Shown one piece after another: positions 37,065 to 53,104 of a DNA stretch of 64,000 nucleotides (position 1 is the stretch's first letter; each line of letters starts with the position of its first letter). The position numbers and the translations under genes were made by a program. The stretch comes from Planctomycetota bacterium (lineage in GTDB: Bacteria > Planctomycetota > Phycisphaerae > Phycisphaerales > Phycisphaeraceae), in assembly GCA_024279275.1 (NCBI GenBank), contig JAJRRS010000038.1:1-64000 (forward strand), written 5' to 3'. The notes beneath the pieces were generated by a model. That model was not told the DNA's origin. It saw nothing but the letters and a program-made list of their open reading frames with translations, and searched no databases.

Positions 37065-38138
37065 CTAATGAATCAGGTACAACAGCGGGAACAGGAATAT
37101 CCAGATCAGGTCGACCAGATGCCAGTACAGGCCACCAATATCGACGGGGGCGAAGTAGTCTTTGTTGAACGCCCCTTTTTTGGCCTTCCAGAACAACCAG
37201 GCGATCAAGATCATCCCAATCAGGACGTGCAGGCCGTGCAGGCCGGTCATCATGAAGTAGATGCCAAAGAACAGGTGAACCTTCTTCTGCTCAGCACTGC
37301 TAAGGTCTCTCCAGAGAACCTGCGTGTGTTCGGCACTAGGCGTCGTCAACACGCCTGCATGATCGATCACCGCATCATTCACGCCCATATCTGCCGGACT
37401 TGCCGGAGGCTTGATCGTGGACATGTCAGCCGGAGCGCCAAACGAAGCGGTGAGTATGACCGGGGAAGCGGAAACGATATGGCCAGCACCGTCGTGACCG
37501 ACCTGCTGTGCGTCGTGCTCAATCGCAGGTGACTCGTCATACGGCACGTCTGCATCTAAAAGCCCATGCCCCCCACCGCCCTGAACCTCGCCGCCGGAGT
37601 TGCCCCCGGAGTTGCGCCCATCGATAAATTCAATCGCGTGCTCAAGTTTCTCGGGGTATTTAGGTTGGCCAGCCTCGTAGTAGAATGCGTTCATCGTCCC
37701 GGGGAACAAGTTGTGGTCCCACTTGGCTTTGTACTCAACACCCTTGATACACATGAACCCGACGCCGCCCATGAAGGTTAGAAAGAGCATCGTCAGCAGC
37801 AATTTCTGCTGCCCCTTCTGCGCAGCACGCACGCCCCAGGCCATCGTCAGCGAGCTGGCCAGCAGCACAACCGTATTGGTCGCGCCCCACATCTTGTCAA
37901 GCGCCCCGTAGCCGTAGAGAAAAACATCCTGATGGTTGCCGCGGTAGATGGCGTAGGCACAGAAAAGTCCGCCGAACATCAGGACTTCGGTGGCGAGGAA
38001 GACCCACATCCCCAGCTTCCCGGACTCGAACTGTTGTTCGGGTGTCTCGAAGTGGTGCGCCAGGTGGGCCGGATGATCCGGGGGGTGGTGGTTATCACCG
38101 TGGCCCGTGTCGCCGGTATGTTTCTGTTCGTTGCTCAT
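37065..38138 (-). CDS. Cytochrome c oxidase subunit III with long internal insertion
   Basis: LGMWVFLATEVLMFGGLFCAYAIYR...FGIYFMMTGLHGLHVLIGMILIAWLFWKAKKG...VDIGGLYWHLVDLIWIFLFPLLYLIH; about 120-aa Gly/His/Pro-rich insert. Confidence 0.9.
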   Translation of the reverse strand: MSNEQKHTGDTGHGDNHHPPDHPAHLAHHFETPEQQFESGKLGMWVFLATEVLMFGGLFCAYAIYRGNHQDVFLYGYGALDKMWGATNTVVLLASSLTMAWGVRAAQKGQQKLLLTMLFLTFMGGVGFMCIKGVEYKAKWDHNLFPGTMNAFYYEAGQPKYPEKLEHAIEFIDGRNSGGNSGGEVQGGGGHGLLDADVPYDESPAIEHDAQQVGHDGAGHIVSASPVILTASFGAPADMSTIKPPASPADMGVNDAVIDHAGVLTTPSAEHTQVLWRDLSSAEQKKVHLFFGIYFMMTGLHGLHVLIGMILIAWLFWKAKKGAFNKDYFAPVDIGGLYWHLVDLIWIFLFPLLYLIH

Positions 38139-38187
38139 AAGCGGTCATATCCCGTGGCCGGGTCGTGCCGGGGGGGGGGGGGTGATC

Positions 38188-39912
<1,725 letters not shown>

Positions 39913-39971
39913 CGCTGAATCCTCACTCCGCAAACCCTGCGGCTGCCCACGCGGGGCGTTGGTGTATCCGT

Positions 39972-41054
39972 TTACTCTTGTAGCTGCGTCTCGCCTGTCT
40001 CATCATTCCCGCCCCCGGAGGTGTCCCCGGCATCTGCACCGGCTTCATCACCTGGTGCGGCGGGCGCCTTATCGAGGATCGGCCCGTCGTAGTTGGCGCT
40101 GATCGACTTAAGCAACTCGATCACGCCGGTGATTTCCTGTTCCTTGATCTGGCCCTGGAAGGTCGGCATGACGTTGTCGTAACCCGCCACCAAATCCTTG
40201 CCCGGATTCAGGATCGAATCGCGGACGTAATTTTCATCAACCTTACGGCTCGAACCATCGGCAAACGTCTGGGTCTTGCCAAATACGTCCTTCCAACTCG
40301 GCCCCGTGCCCGCAATACCGTCCAGCGAGTGACACTGCTTGCAGCCATAGACCTTGTATGCCCGCTTACCTAACTCGACCGGCGGCATGGTCATGATGAT
40401 CTCATCGAGCTTCCTGATATAGGCGTCGTAATCTTCCTGCGACTGGACGACCACCTTCGTCACCATCGTCGAGTGCTGCTGACCGCAGTACTCAGCACAG
40501 AAGAGGTTGTATTCGCCGACCTCGGTCGCCTGGAACCATGTCTTGTTGTACCGCCCGGGGACCACGTCCTTCTTCACGCGGAAATCCGGGACGTAAAAAC
40601 TATGAATCACGTCGCTGGAGGTCAGCACCAGGCTGATCGGGGTGTTCACCGGAACGTGCAGGGTGCCGTCGTTCTGCCCCCCTGCGTAGGTAAATGACCA
40701 GTTCCACTTGCTCGCCGCGACGATGACCTGGTTGCGGGTCGCGCCATTGGGAGCCTGGTTCATATCCATGAATCCACGGAAGCCCCAGACGAAAATAATC
40801 ATCACCAAAATCAACGGCGGCAGCGTCCACCCCAATTCGATCGCGGTGGAGTGCGTCGGGCCGACCGGCTTGTCGTGGGGGCTTTTACGCCGATACTTGA
40901 TGACAAAATAAATCATCACCCCAGCAATCAGGATCAACCAGATCACGCTCATCCACAGGACAAACTGATAAAGCCCGTCGTGCGACGCGGCAACGGTCGA
41001 CCGCCCGGGGGGGAGGAAAAAAGTCTTCTCAGCTTGTGCAAGGATCGCCAGCAT
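39972..41054 (-). CDS. ctaC: Cytochrome c oxidase subunit II with C-terminal cytochrome c domain (caa3 type)
   Basis: [23 protein letters not shown], Cu[33 protein letters not shown]. Confidence 0.95.
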   Translation of the reverse strand: MLAILAQAEKTFFLPPGRSTVAASHDGLYQFVLWMSVIWLILIAGVMIYFVIKYRRKSPHDKPVGPTHSTAIELGWTLPPLILVMIIFVWGFRGFMDMNQAPNGATRNQVIVAASKWNWSFTYAGGQNDGTLHVPVNTPISLVLTSSDVIHSFYVPDFRVKKDVVPGRYNKTWFQATEVGEYNLFCAEYCGQQHSTMVTKVVVQSQEDYDAYIRKLDEIIMTMPPVELGKRAYKVYGCKQCHSLDGIAGTGPSWKDVFGKTQTFADGSSRKVDENYVRDSILNPGKDLVAGYDNVMPTFQGQIKEQEITGVIELLKSISANYDGPILDKAPAAPGDEAGADAGDTSGGGNDETGETQLQE

Positions 41055-41076
41055 CCGCGTTCCCGTTCCTTAGGCG

Positions 41077-42036
41077 TTAGCCCTGCGCCGCGCCGTGCGC
41101 AGCTGGGTCTGTTTCGTTCGCAAGTCGTCGGCGGTGTTCCCGCCACAAAAATCCCCCGACCACAATCAACATCACAAAAACCGTCAACGCGCCCCCGAGT
41201 CGCATGATCCCCATCGCCGTCGCCGAGTATGTCCCCAGGCTCGGGTCGTAGTGCAGACAGGTCAACAAAAACTGATCTACCAGCGAACCAACCTTACCCT
41301 CCGACGCCTCGACCAGCGACAGCCTGAATGTCTGTTCATCGTCCGCGTATTTCACCCCTGACAGATACCGGGTGATCGTCCCGTCGGGGGACAAAATCAT
41401 AATCACCGCGGGGTGGGCGAACTGCTGCTGCTCACGAACCCACTTGAACCCGAACCCGACCTCGTCAGCCAGTTGTTCGATCATGTGGGCCTCGCCGATC
41501 AGGAAGTGCCAGTTGTCCTCAGCCCCCACCTTGCCGGAACCGGACTTCAGATCCTTGGCGATCGTTTCCTTCTTCATCTTCGCCAGCGAAGGCTGCTCAG
41601 CAGGGTCGATGCTGACGGTGATGATCTGGTAATCGTCCCCCAGGTCCAGGTTGGTTTCTCCAACCACCTCGCGGAGGCCTTGGAACACCAGCCCACAAAG
41701 CATCGGGCACTGGTAGTAGCCAAGCTGCAACACCACCGGCCGTTCGCCGTCGAAGTAATCACTGAGTTTGACGCGCTGGCTATCGGAGTCGGTAAAGACC
41801 AAGTCTCCTGAAACCTGTGCCCCCAGGTGGTAGTCCATGTCCACCCGCTTGAGCTGGCTTGATTCAGCGTCCGCCGGCGTCGTGGATTCCTGCGGGGCGT
41901 ACGCCTGACCATAGACAACCTGCGCCCCCGGATTTACCCCAGGCATCACCCCCGATATCAGGGCCATCAGCAAGACTCCCGCGATCACGGGCAGCAGTCG
42001 GGTTGTCGGGTTCACAGTCAATCGCATTTCGGTCAC
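41077..42036 (-). CDS. SCO1/SenC family protein
   Basis: RPVVLQLGYYQCPMLCGLVFQGLREV (CxxxC), ITVSIDPAEQPSLAKMKKE; C-terminal TM. Confidence 0.9.
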   Translation of the reverse strand: MTEMRLTVNPTTRLLPVIAGVLLMALISGVMPGVNPGAQVVYGQAYAPQESTTPADAESSQLKRVDMDYHLGAQVSGDLVFTDSDSQRVKLSDYFDGERPVVLQLGYYQCPMLCGLVFQGLREVVGETNLDLGDDYQIITVSIDPAEQPSLAKMKKETIAKDLKSGSGKVGAEDNWHFLIGEAHMIEQLADEVGFGFKWVREQQQFAHPAVIMILSPDGTITRYLSGVKYADDEQTFRLSLVEASEGKVGSLVDQFLLTCLHYDPSLGTYSATAMGIMRLGGALTVFVMLIVVGGFLWREHRRRLANETDPAAHGAAQG

Positions 42037-42066
42037 TTACTTAACAATTACGCGTTCGTAAATCTC

Positions 42067-42369
42067 TTATTGCCCAGCATCCTGCTGCTTGATGGCCTGG
42101 TCCATCCCCCATTGAATCACGGTCACAGCAACCTCTTTGCCATCCACCTGCCCGGTCTTGACCACCCGGTTCAGCTTCGCCGCCTGCGCCTCGTTCAACG
42201 ACACCAACTGAGCATACGGGACATCGACGTACTTCCGCTGGTTCTCCTGCGCAAACTCGTAGCGGAACCACGCCTGCGTCGCGACGATCAAAGCGACCAA
42301 CAGGATCGCGCTGACGATGCCCATCAGGGCGAGCAGCTTGACATTGATATCGTGTGAGCCAGACGGCAT
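42067..42369 (-). CDS. Small single-TM protein in the ACIII cluster
   Basis: 100 aa; LLALMGIVSAILLVALIVATQAWFRYEF; between actF-like and SCO genes. Confidence 0.65.
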   Translation of the reverse strand: MPSGSHDINVKLLALMGIVSAILLVALIVATQAWFRYEFAQENQRKYVDVPYAQLVSLNEAQAAKLNRVVKTGQVDGKEVAVTVIQWGMDQAIKQQDAGQ

Positions 42370-42381
42370 CGTTTCGATCCT

Positions 42382-43833
42382 TTAATACGGGTTGACGTGG
42401 CCCAGCGAAGTGCCCAGCCTCGGGTCGCCCGCCGCGATCAAACCCTGACGGGTCGCACGCAGCACGGTCGTACCCACAGCCACGCCGCCAAGTCCCACCA
42501 AACACAAAATTTCTACCGTCGGCAGTGGCACGCTCGGCGATGAATAGTTCGGCATCACCACCCACCACTGATCGATCCAGTGCATCACCAGCAGCCACAC
42601 CGCCCAAAACGCCAGGCACTTTCGGCTACGCTTGATCCACCGCGACAACAGCCCCAGGAACGGGATAAACAAGTGACCGAATAGTAGCACCAGCGACACA
42701 CAGGTCCACCCCGATATAAACGGGTTGCCTTCCTGGGTCGTGACCCCACGCTTCTCAAACCAGTACGTCTCCTCCGCGAGGTTGGCGTACCAGATCAGCA
42801 TGAACTGGCTGAATGCGATGTAACCCCAGAAGAACACAGTCATAAACAACAGCTTGCCCAAGTCGTGGTAGTGCTCGACCGAAACGCTCGGCAAATACCC
42901 AAACCGCTGCAACGCCAGCAACGCCAAAATCATCGTCGCCACCACACTCATCATCGAACCGATGAAGTAGTACACGCCCCACATCGTCGAAAACCACACC
43001 GGGTCCAGCGACATCAGCAGGTCGAACCCGGCAAACGTGATCGTCAACGCAAACAACAGCGTCCCCGGGGCAGAGAGCTTCTCCAGCCTGCGGGTCAGCT
43101 TCACGCTGTTGCCGGACTCCTGTGCGACCGAGTTTTTCAGGTAGTACCAACCCAGCCCCGACCAAACCAGCAGGTAAAAAACCCACCGCCCAGTAAAGAA
43201 CCCGGGATTAAGGTAAGCGCTCTTAATCGGGATCAGGATGTGCTCAAGCGATGCGTGAGCTTCTCTTCGCTTCGCGAAAAAAGCATCCTTGGCTTCGCTA
43301 ACCTGCCCCGCATCAGCCGTAGTGCCGTGTCCTGGGATATGGCCCTCGCCTGCCTGGGCTTCGTCGTGTGACGCAGGCTCAGCCGAAACGGTGACGATCT
43401 GCGCGTCATACGGCTGAACCAATGCATGACCCGCACCCGTGTCGCCATCCCCCTGCGCCCAAGGATAAAGCATCCCGTTGCCCATGAAGACGTACAGCAG
43501 GATCGGCACGAACAGCACAGCCATGACCGGCATGTTCGCAGCTATCACCTCAGCGATCCGTCGAACCGCCACCACCCAGCCGGCCCGGAACAGGTGCGTG
43601 ATCAACACCATGAACAACCCGCCGAGCGTGATGCTCAGGAAAAAACTGTAGTTGACGACGTAGGCATAGCCGAACCGCTCCCAGCCGCCGACACCCTTCA
43701 ATTGCGACACGCCCACCGCCGCCAGCAGTGCGATGATGCCGACAACGATCGCGGTCAGGCCGAACGACCGCGCCCCCGCGCCCAGTCGGCGCTTGTCGTC
43801 GTCTTTCAGTACGGGCTCGTGATGGTGAGCCAA
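42382..43833 (-). CDS. actF: Alternative complex III membrane subunit ActF-like
   Basis: 483 aa multi-TM; YSFFLSITLGGLFMVLITHLFRAGWVVAVRRIAE, FGYIAFSQFMLIWYANLAEET-type quinol:cyt c oxidoreductase motif; cluster position. Confidence 0.85.
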   Translation of the reverse strand: MAHHHEPVLKDDDKRRLGAGARSFGLTAIVVGIIALLAAVGVSQLKGVGGWERFGYAYVVNYSFFLSITLGGLFMVLITHLFRAGWVVAVRRIAEVIAANMPVMAVLFVPILLYVFMGNGMLYPWAQGDGDTGAGHALVQPYDAQIVTVSAEPASHDEAQAGEGHIPGHGTTADAGQVSEAKDAFFAKRREAHASLEHILIPIKSAYLNPGFFTGRWVFYLLVWSGLGWYYLKNSVAQESGNSVKLTRRLEKLSAPGTLLFALTITFAGFDLLMSLDPVWFSTMWGVYYFIGSMMSVVATMILALLALQRFGYLPSVSVEHYHDLGKLLFMTVFFWGYIAFSQFMLIWYANLAEETYWFEKRGVTTQEGNPFISGWTCVSLVLLFGHLFIPFLGLLSRWIKRSRKCLAFWAVWLLVMHWIDQWWVVMPNYSSPSVPLPTVEILCLVGLGGVAVGTTVLRATRQGLIAAGDPRLGTSLGHVNPY

Positions 43834-43917
43834 AGTAATTCGCTCCTGCTTGGTTCAGTCTTCTAAAAAATCTCTAACCGACCCGTCCAACGAGTCAGCC
43901 CAATATCTCTGTCCCGG

Positions 43918-44661
43918 CTATTCCACGCCGCCAGCCAACTCCGCCGGGGCATCCGGGGTGTCCGGGGCGTCCTGACTCATCTGCAACGCCCGCAGGTACG
44001 CCACAATCGCCCAGCGGTCTTGCACCGGGACCTGTGCGCCGTAGCCCGCCATGTTGCGGATGCCGTTAGTAATCGTATTAAACAAGTGCCCCTCAGGCCT
44101 GAATCTGCGCTCATCATCGGTCAGGTTGCTGGGCTGCACCCAACCTGCCTGAATATCCAACGACCGCTGATAGATCGCGCCGTCGCCCTGCCCGCCCAGA
44201 CCGTGACACGGGGCGCAGTAGATATTAAACCGCTGCTGGCCACGCAACATCAACGCCTGGTCAACCTTGATCCGTCCGGGGAAGCCCGTGTAATAAACCG
44301 TGTCCATCCCGCCGGTCGTCGCGTTATTCTCAAGACGGTAGCCGCGGAAGTAGTGGTCATCCGTGGCGAGCAGGTCGGCATTGGGCGCATCCACCTTTTT
44401 GCCCCAGGCGATCGTCCCCGGCACCGGCGGACGCATCGCCCGGCCATCCGCAAATATCGGCGAGTCCGACTGAGCCTTGAACTTGGTCTGCTTATCCATA
44501 TCCAATATGTAATGCGGACGCGTCTTTGGCGAAGTCGATACCCGCGCCCGCATCGCCAACGCCAAAGGCACCAACGGCAGGCACATCAAAATCAACAGCC
44601 CACCGATCAACCAGAACGGCGGAGCAGGCAACTTCAGTTCTTCAACGATCCACTTGAGCAT
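43918..44661 (-). CDS. actE: Alternative complex III monoheme cytochrome c subunit ActE-like
   Basis: LRGQQRFNIYCAPCHGLGGQGDGAIYQRSL...RWAIVAYLRALQMSQ. Confidence 0.88.
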   Translation of the reverse strand: MLKWIVEELKLPAPPFWLIGGLLILMCLPLVPLALAMRARVSTSPKTRPHYILDMDKQTKFKAQSDSPIFADGRAMRPPVPGTIAWGKKVDAPNADLLATDDHYFRGYRLENNATTGGMDTVYYTGFPGRIKVDQALMLRGQQRFNIYCAPCHGLGGQGDGAIYQRSLDIQAGWVQPSNLTDDERRFRPEGHLFNTITNGIRNMAGYGAQVPVQDRWAIVAYLRALQMSQDAPDTPDAPAELAGGVE

Positions 44662-44709
44662 CGGTCTCTCACGTTGCACGCAGGCCTGTCAGCCCACACG
44701 CAGCCATAG

Positions 44710-45333
44710 TCAGTCTTCTATCAACTCAACAGACACAGCGCCCAATCCCTTAAGGAACTCGGCCGTCTTGTCCTTGTCAAACCGGCGGTCGCGCGCCTCC
44801 ACTTCAATAAAGAAGCGGTCCGCAGTCGATCGCCGAAAGTTCACACTCTTAAGCAACGGGTTCGCCAACTTGGGCAGGCGGTTCATAATCAGCATCCCAA
44901 AGACCGCACCAAACGCGGACAGAAGGATCGTCGTCTCAAAAATCACCGGGATAAACGCCGGCAGGCTGTTGAACGGCTTACCGGAGATCAAAAACTTGTA
45001 CCCACGGATCGGTGCCACAGCCCCAGGCAGCCCAGGCACGTCAAAGTCGGTCGCCATCGTCCCCAATACCAGCATCAACCCCACCATCGTCCCGGTCAGC
45101 CCGCAAGCCAACACGATCCAGGGCAAAATAGTCGGGCGGATACCGATCGCCGCATCGATCCCGTGGATCGGGAACGGGCTATGCACATCCCAGCGCTTGA
45201 ACCCCTCGTCGCGGGTCTTCTTCGCGGCGCGCATGATGTCGTTGACCGTCTCAAACTCAGCGATTATGCCGTGCAACTTCGCGGGAGCATCGGAGGCAGT
45301 CGAGATGTCAGGCGAGTCTAGGACCTGTGCCAT
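44710..45333 (-). CDS. actD: Alternative complex III subunit ActD-like (DUF3341)
   Basis: LHGIIAEFETVNDIMRAAKKTRDEGFKRWDVHSPFPIHGIDAAIG; two TMs. Confidence 0.92.
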   Translation of the reverse strand: MAQVLDSPDISTASDAPAKLHGIIAEFETVNDIMRAAKKTRDEGFKRWDVHSPFPIHGIDAAIGIRPTILPWIVLACGLTGTMVGLMLVLGTMATDFDVPGLPGAVAPIRGYKFLISGKPFNSLPAFIPVIFETTILLSAFGAVFGMLIMNRLPKLANPLLKSVNFRRSTADRFFIEVEARDRRFDKDKTAEFLKGLGAVSVELIED

Positions 45334-46823
45334 CAGTGGCCCTCCGTCTCAGTAATCGGCCGGTCAGGGCGGTAATCCGCCTGGTGTTCGTCGGGGTTGT
45401 GAGGCTCGCCCGGCTCGTGAACGATGTCATGCGCCTGTGGCATCACCGTCTTGATCTCCGCCATCGCGATCACCGGCAAAAACTTGCAGAACAACAAAAA
45501 GAACGTGAAGAACAAACCAAACGAACCAACCAGCATCCCGATATCCACCCACGTCGGCGTGAACAACGCCCAACTGGAAGGCAAAAAGTCTCGGTGCAGG
45601 CTGGTGATAACAATCACGAAACGCTCGAACCACATACCCACGTTCACGCACATCGCCGCGAACATGATCGTGAAGACATTACGCCGACACCACTTGAACC
45701 AAAGAATCTGCGGGCCGATGATGTTGCAGAAAATCATCGTGTAATACGCCCACGCATAAGGCCCAAGCGCCCTATTTAAGAACGCCGCCTGTTCGTAGTG
45801 CTGCCCAGAATACCAGGCGATGAAAAACTCGATCGAGTAAGCATACGCAACAATCATCCCGGTCCCAAGCATGACCTTGCAGCAGTTCTCAATATGCCGA
45901 TCAGTAATGATGTCTTTGAGATTGAGCATCGCCCGTGCGGGGACAGCCAGCGTGATGACCATCGCGAAACCGCCGTAGATCGCACCGGCGACGAAGTAAG
46001 GCGGGAAGATCGTCGTGTGCCAGCCGGGAAGCTGGGCGACCGCGAAGTCGAACGACACCACCGAGTGAACCGACAACACCAGCGGGGTCGCCAACGCCGC
46101 CAGCAGCAGGTACGCCTTCTCATATCGATGCCAGTGACGCGAAGACCCGGTCCACCCCAGGCTAAATAGCCCATAAGCAAACTGCCCGTACTTGTTCTTG
46201 CAACGGTCGCGGAACGTGGCAAGGTCAGGGATCATCCCGACATACCAGAACAACAGCGACACGGTCGCGTAAGTACCCACAGCAAACACGTCCCACAGCA
46301 ATGGCGAACGGAACTGAGGCCACATCCCCATCTGATTAGGGATCGGTGCCAACCAAAACGCCAACCAAGGCCGACCAATATGGATACCCGGGAACAGCCC
46401 AGCGCACATGACCGCAAAAATTGTCATCGCCTCGGCAAACCGGTTGATCGCCGTCCGCCAGTTCTGCCTGAATAAAAACAGCACCGCCGAGATCAGCGTC
46501 CCCGCGTGACCGATACCCACCCAGAACACAAAATTCACAATCGGGAAGCCCCAACTCACCGGCTGGTTGTTGCCCCAGACACCCACACCCGTCGTCACCA
46601 AATACCCGATCAAGGCACCAAGGAACGACAACAACGACAACGCCGCACCAAAAGCAATCCACCAACTGATCGGCGGCCTGCCCGCAGCAATGCTCGTGAC
46701 CTTGTCGGTGATAGAGGTAAAGTCGTTATCCCCCAGCACCAACGGCGCTCGGCAGGTCGGATCGTCGCCCGTGTTATCAATCAACGGCTTGGGGACTTCG
46801 GGTTGGGTGGTGATGCTCGCCAT
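45333..46823 (-). CDS. actC: Alternative complex III NrfD-like membrane subunit ActC
   Basis: [70 protein letters not shown]. Confidence 0.95.
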   Translation of the reverse strand: MASITTQPEVPKPLIDNTGDDPTCRAPLVLGDNDFTSITDKVTSIAAGRPPISWWIAFGAALSLLSFLGALIGYLVTTGVGVWGNNQPVSWGFPIVNFVFWVGIGHAGTLISAVLFLFRQNWRTAINRFAEAMTIFAVMCAGLFPGIHIGRPWLAFWLAPIPNQMGMWPQFRSPLLWDVFAVGTYATVSLLFWYVGMIPDLATFRDRCKNKYGQFAYGLFSLGWTGSSRHWHRYEKAYLLLAALATPLVLSVHSVVSFDFAVAQLPGWHTTIFPPYFVAGAIYGGFAMVITLAVPARAMLNLKDIITDRHIENCCKVMLGTGMIVAYAYSIEFFIAWYSGQHYEQAAFLNRALGPYAWAYYTMIFCNIIGPQILWFKWCRRNVFTIMFAAMCVNVGMWFERFVIVITSLHRDFLPSSWALFTPTWVDIGMLVGSFGLFFTFFLLFCKFLPVIAMAEIKTVMPQAHDIVHEPGEPHNPDEHQADYRPDRPITETEGH

Positions 46824-46826
46824 AAC

Positions 46827-50077
<3,251 letters not shown>

Positions 50078-50090
<13 letters not shown>

Positions 50091-50782
50091 GTTGAGCAGC
50101 TCGTCATATAGGCTTCGTCGTTGATCAAAAGTTTCTGCTTCTGGTAAAGACCGACACGCAATTGAGCGTCCTCGGCTGTCTCACCAGGTTCCGGCGTTGG
50201 CTTCCAAGCCAAGTCATACACCTTGTCCAGCGGACGCAGGTGCTTCTCAGGCTCGCGGTGACAATCCAAACACCAGCCCATACTCAGCGGCTTGGCCTGC
50301 GAAACGACCGTCATCTTATCGACCCGCCCGTGACAACTCACACAACTCACACCCTTGTTCACATGCGCCGAGTGATTAAAGTACACAAAGTCAGGCAGGT
50401 CGTGGACCTTCACCCAAGGCACAGGCTCGCCGGTCTCGTTGCTCTTGAAGACCGCCTCCAACCTCGGACTGTCCGAGCGGATACCGCTGTGGCAGTTCAT
50501 ACACGTCTGCGTCGGGGGGATCGCCGCAAATGACGCATCCTCCACCGTCGTATGGCAGTACCGACAATCCAACCCAAGCTCACCCACATGCAACGCATGG
50601 CTATACGCCACCGGCTGCTCAGGCGCGTACCCCAGATTCAGCGTGTTCGCCGAGAAAGCGAACCCCACAATCGCCGGCGTCACCGCACCGCCGCCCGCAA
50701 CGCACACAACTATGAGCGGCAACAGGTAGTTGGCCCACCTCGGGAATATAAACTTATCTGACGGGGTCTGGTCGTTGGACAT
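50078..50782 (-). CDS. actA: Alternative complex III pentaheme cytochrome c subunit ActA
   Basis: Five CxxCH motifs: CRYCH, CMNCH, CVSCH, CLDCH, CSTCH; N-terminal TM. Confidence 0.94.
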
Positions 50783-51377
50783 AATAGGAATACGGGTCCG
50801 CCTCTTTTTCGTAGATACCCAGGCGCTTCCTTACGCCCGCCCAGACTCACGCGAATCGCCGCAAGCCTGATGCTGCGAACAATAACGAACTATTCATCCG
50901 GTGACAAAGTCGACACCGTCACAGCACACGCCCGCCGATCCGGCGTGGCACCTGTGGCCTGACTTCGACCCGATTCAACACCACACTGAAAAAAATACGA
51001 CCCATAAAAACGCCACCCCCGACCTCACGCCGCACCGCCCAACAGGCTCAAGACCACGCTGCGACACAAAATTCTCCTGTAAAAAACAAAATTTTAACAA
51101 CACAAACAGGTTAGCCTGTTGCAATCCCTCAACGGATGCCAGAGCCTGCATTCGCCGGGGGTAAATCGGGGGTTAATTTTATAACTACATTAAATTAAAG
51201 TGGTTATTAACAATAAACCCCCGCTCCCACCCGCCTCAAACCCGTACCCAAACGGTGCCCAATAGGTGAATTACCACCCGAAAAACACACAAATCTAGCC
51301 ACAACCACCCCAACAAACCCTCACCCGCCGGCACCGACACATTGCCCCGCCAAACCGCGATTCTTACACTGCCAAGC

Positions 51378-52409
51378 ATGAATACCCTTCTTCGGCTGAC
51401 ATGGATCTCCCTGTTTTCACTCGCACTGTGCCTCAGCGCAGCCCCCGTCACCGCCAAGACCTACAGCGTCGACGGCATGATCGGGCAGGTCAACGGCCGA
51501 GCGATCTACACCAATGCCGTACTCGATGAGCAACTCCGCGAAACACTCACACGCTGGGGCAAGGAATTGCCCCGTGAGACATTCCGCCAACGGGCCGCCG
51601 AACGCATCGCCATCAAACTCAACAGCATGGTCACCGACGCACTGGTCTACGGCGAAGCCAAACGCGACCTCTCCGACTCCGAACGACAAGGCCTCACCGT
51701 CGCCCAAAGCCGCTTCCGCGAACAACTCCTCCGCGAGCACGGCCAAGGATCACCCGCGCTCGCAGAGGCCAACCTCATCGAAAAAACCGGCCTGAACCTC
51801 AGCCAGACCATCGAGCAGTGGCGACAGGCCGCCGTCGTCTCACGCTACATGCGCCAAAAACTCATGCCCAAAGTCAACGTCACACGCAAAGACGTCAAAC
51901 GCTACTACCAGGAACATTACGACCAGTTCAACGCACCCCAACAACGAACCGTCCGCGTCATCCAGACCGAGTCCCAAGATGACGCCCAATATCTCAAATC
52001 CCTGCTCGACACCGGCACACCCTTCGCCGAGGCTGCCAAAGACGAACGCAACCTCTTCCGCAAGGACCGAGGCGGACTCATGGGCGCGATGGCCGGCGAC
52101 CAACTCTTCGCCGACCCCCAGATCAACCAGGCAACCCTCAGCCTCGAACCCGGACAGTGCGCAGGCCCAATCAACGTCGATGGCAAAATCTGGTTCGTCT
52201 GCGTCGAAAAACTCGAACAACCCAAAGGCCAATCACTCATGGATGTCCAGGTACGCATACAGGAAACTCTTAGAGAACAACAACTACGCGAACACTCCGA
52301 ACGCTACCGACAAAGATTGTTTGAGGTAGGCAGCTACAACTCCATCGAGAAGATGACACTCACCCTCCTCGAAATCGCCACCGACCGCTACGCCAGCACC
52401 GGACGCTAG
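51378..52409 (+). CDS. Secreted peptidyl-prolyl isomerase, SurA/PpiC (parvulin)-like
   Basis: Signal peptide; IGQVNGRAIYTNAVLDEQLRETL, QQRTVRVIQTESQDDAQYLKSLLDTGTPFAEAAKD...GGLMGAMAGDQLFADPQINQATLSLEPGQCAGPI. Confidence 0.82.
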   Translation: MNTLLRLTWISLFSLALCLSAAPVTAKTYSVDGMIGQVNGRAIYTNAVLDEQLRETLTRWGKELPRETFRQRAAERIAIKLNSMVTDALVYGEAKRDLSDSERQGLTVAQSRFREQLLREHGQGSPALAEANLIEKTGLNLSQTIEQWRQAAVVSRYMRQKLMPKVNVTRKDVKRYYQEHYDQFNAPQQRTVRVIQTESQDDAQYLKSLLDTGTPFAEAAKDERNLFRKDRGGLMGAMAGDQLFADPQINQATLSLEPGQCAGPINVDGKIWFVCVEKLEQPKGQSLMDVQVRIQETLREQQLREHSERYRQRLFEVGSYNSIEKMTLTLLEIATDRYASTGR

Positions 52410-52593
52410 AGAGCCTTCCGATTACCCCTAGCGGTTATTTCACATAAAACGACACGACTTATCGCGCCAAACAACAGCCAACCCCTCACACCGCTCGCAA
52501 GCAGCTCACCCCCCTCAACAACAACCCAACACCCCTCAACGCCGGTTCTGAGCGCAGCGAAGGACCGGGGGGCCGGGTATCCAAACTCCTCTC

Positions 52594-53022
52594 ATGGCAC
52601 ACCGCCTCCTAACCCGCCTGACCGACCTCATCGACAAACTCCGACTAAGATTCCAACGCCCAATATCCCTCGGCGATCAAGGCGAACGCATCGCCGCAAA
52701 AATGCTTAAGAAAAAAGGCTTCCGCCTCATGGCACGCAACCTTCGAAACCGCTTCGGCGAAATCGATATCATCGCCCTGGCACCCGATGGCAAAACCGTC
52801 GTCATCGTCGAAGTCAAGACAGCCCAAGACACAAACGCCCTCCCCGAGCTGCGCGTCGACCACCACAAACAACGCCGACTCACATCCCTCGCCGCCCAGG
52901 TCGTCAGGCGATACAAACTCCAAGCCCACCCCATCCGATTCGACGTCGTCGCCATCAACCTCCCACCTGATGCCAAACCCGTGATACGACACTACATCGC
53001 AGCGTTCGACTCGCACATCTGA
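52594..53022 (+). CDS. YraN family (UPF0102) endonuclease-like protein
   Basis: LGDQGERIAAKMLKKKGFRLMARNLRNRFGEIDIIALAPDGKTVVIVEVKTAQ. Confidence 0.93.
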   Translation: MAHRLLTRLTDLIDKLRLRFQRPISLGDQGERIAAKMLKKKGFRLMARNLRNRFGEIDIIALAPDGKTVVIVEVKTAQDTNALPELRVDHHKQRRLTSLAAQVVRRYKLQAHPIRFDVVAINLPPDAKPVIRHYIAAFDSHI

Positions 53023-53104
53023 TCGTCACAAGAACAGATTGCCCAGATCCTCTCCAGCAGATCGACGAGCATCAACGCCATACTCACCCCCACAATAGAC
53101 CACT

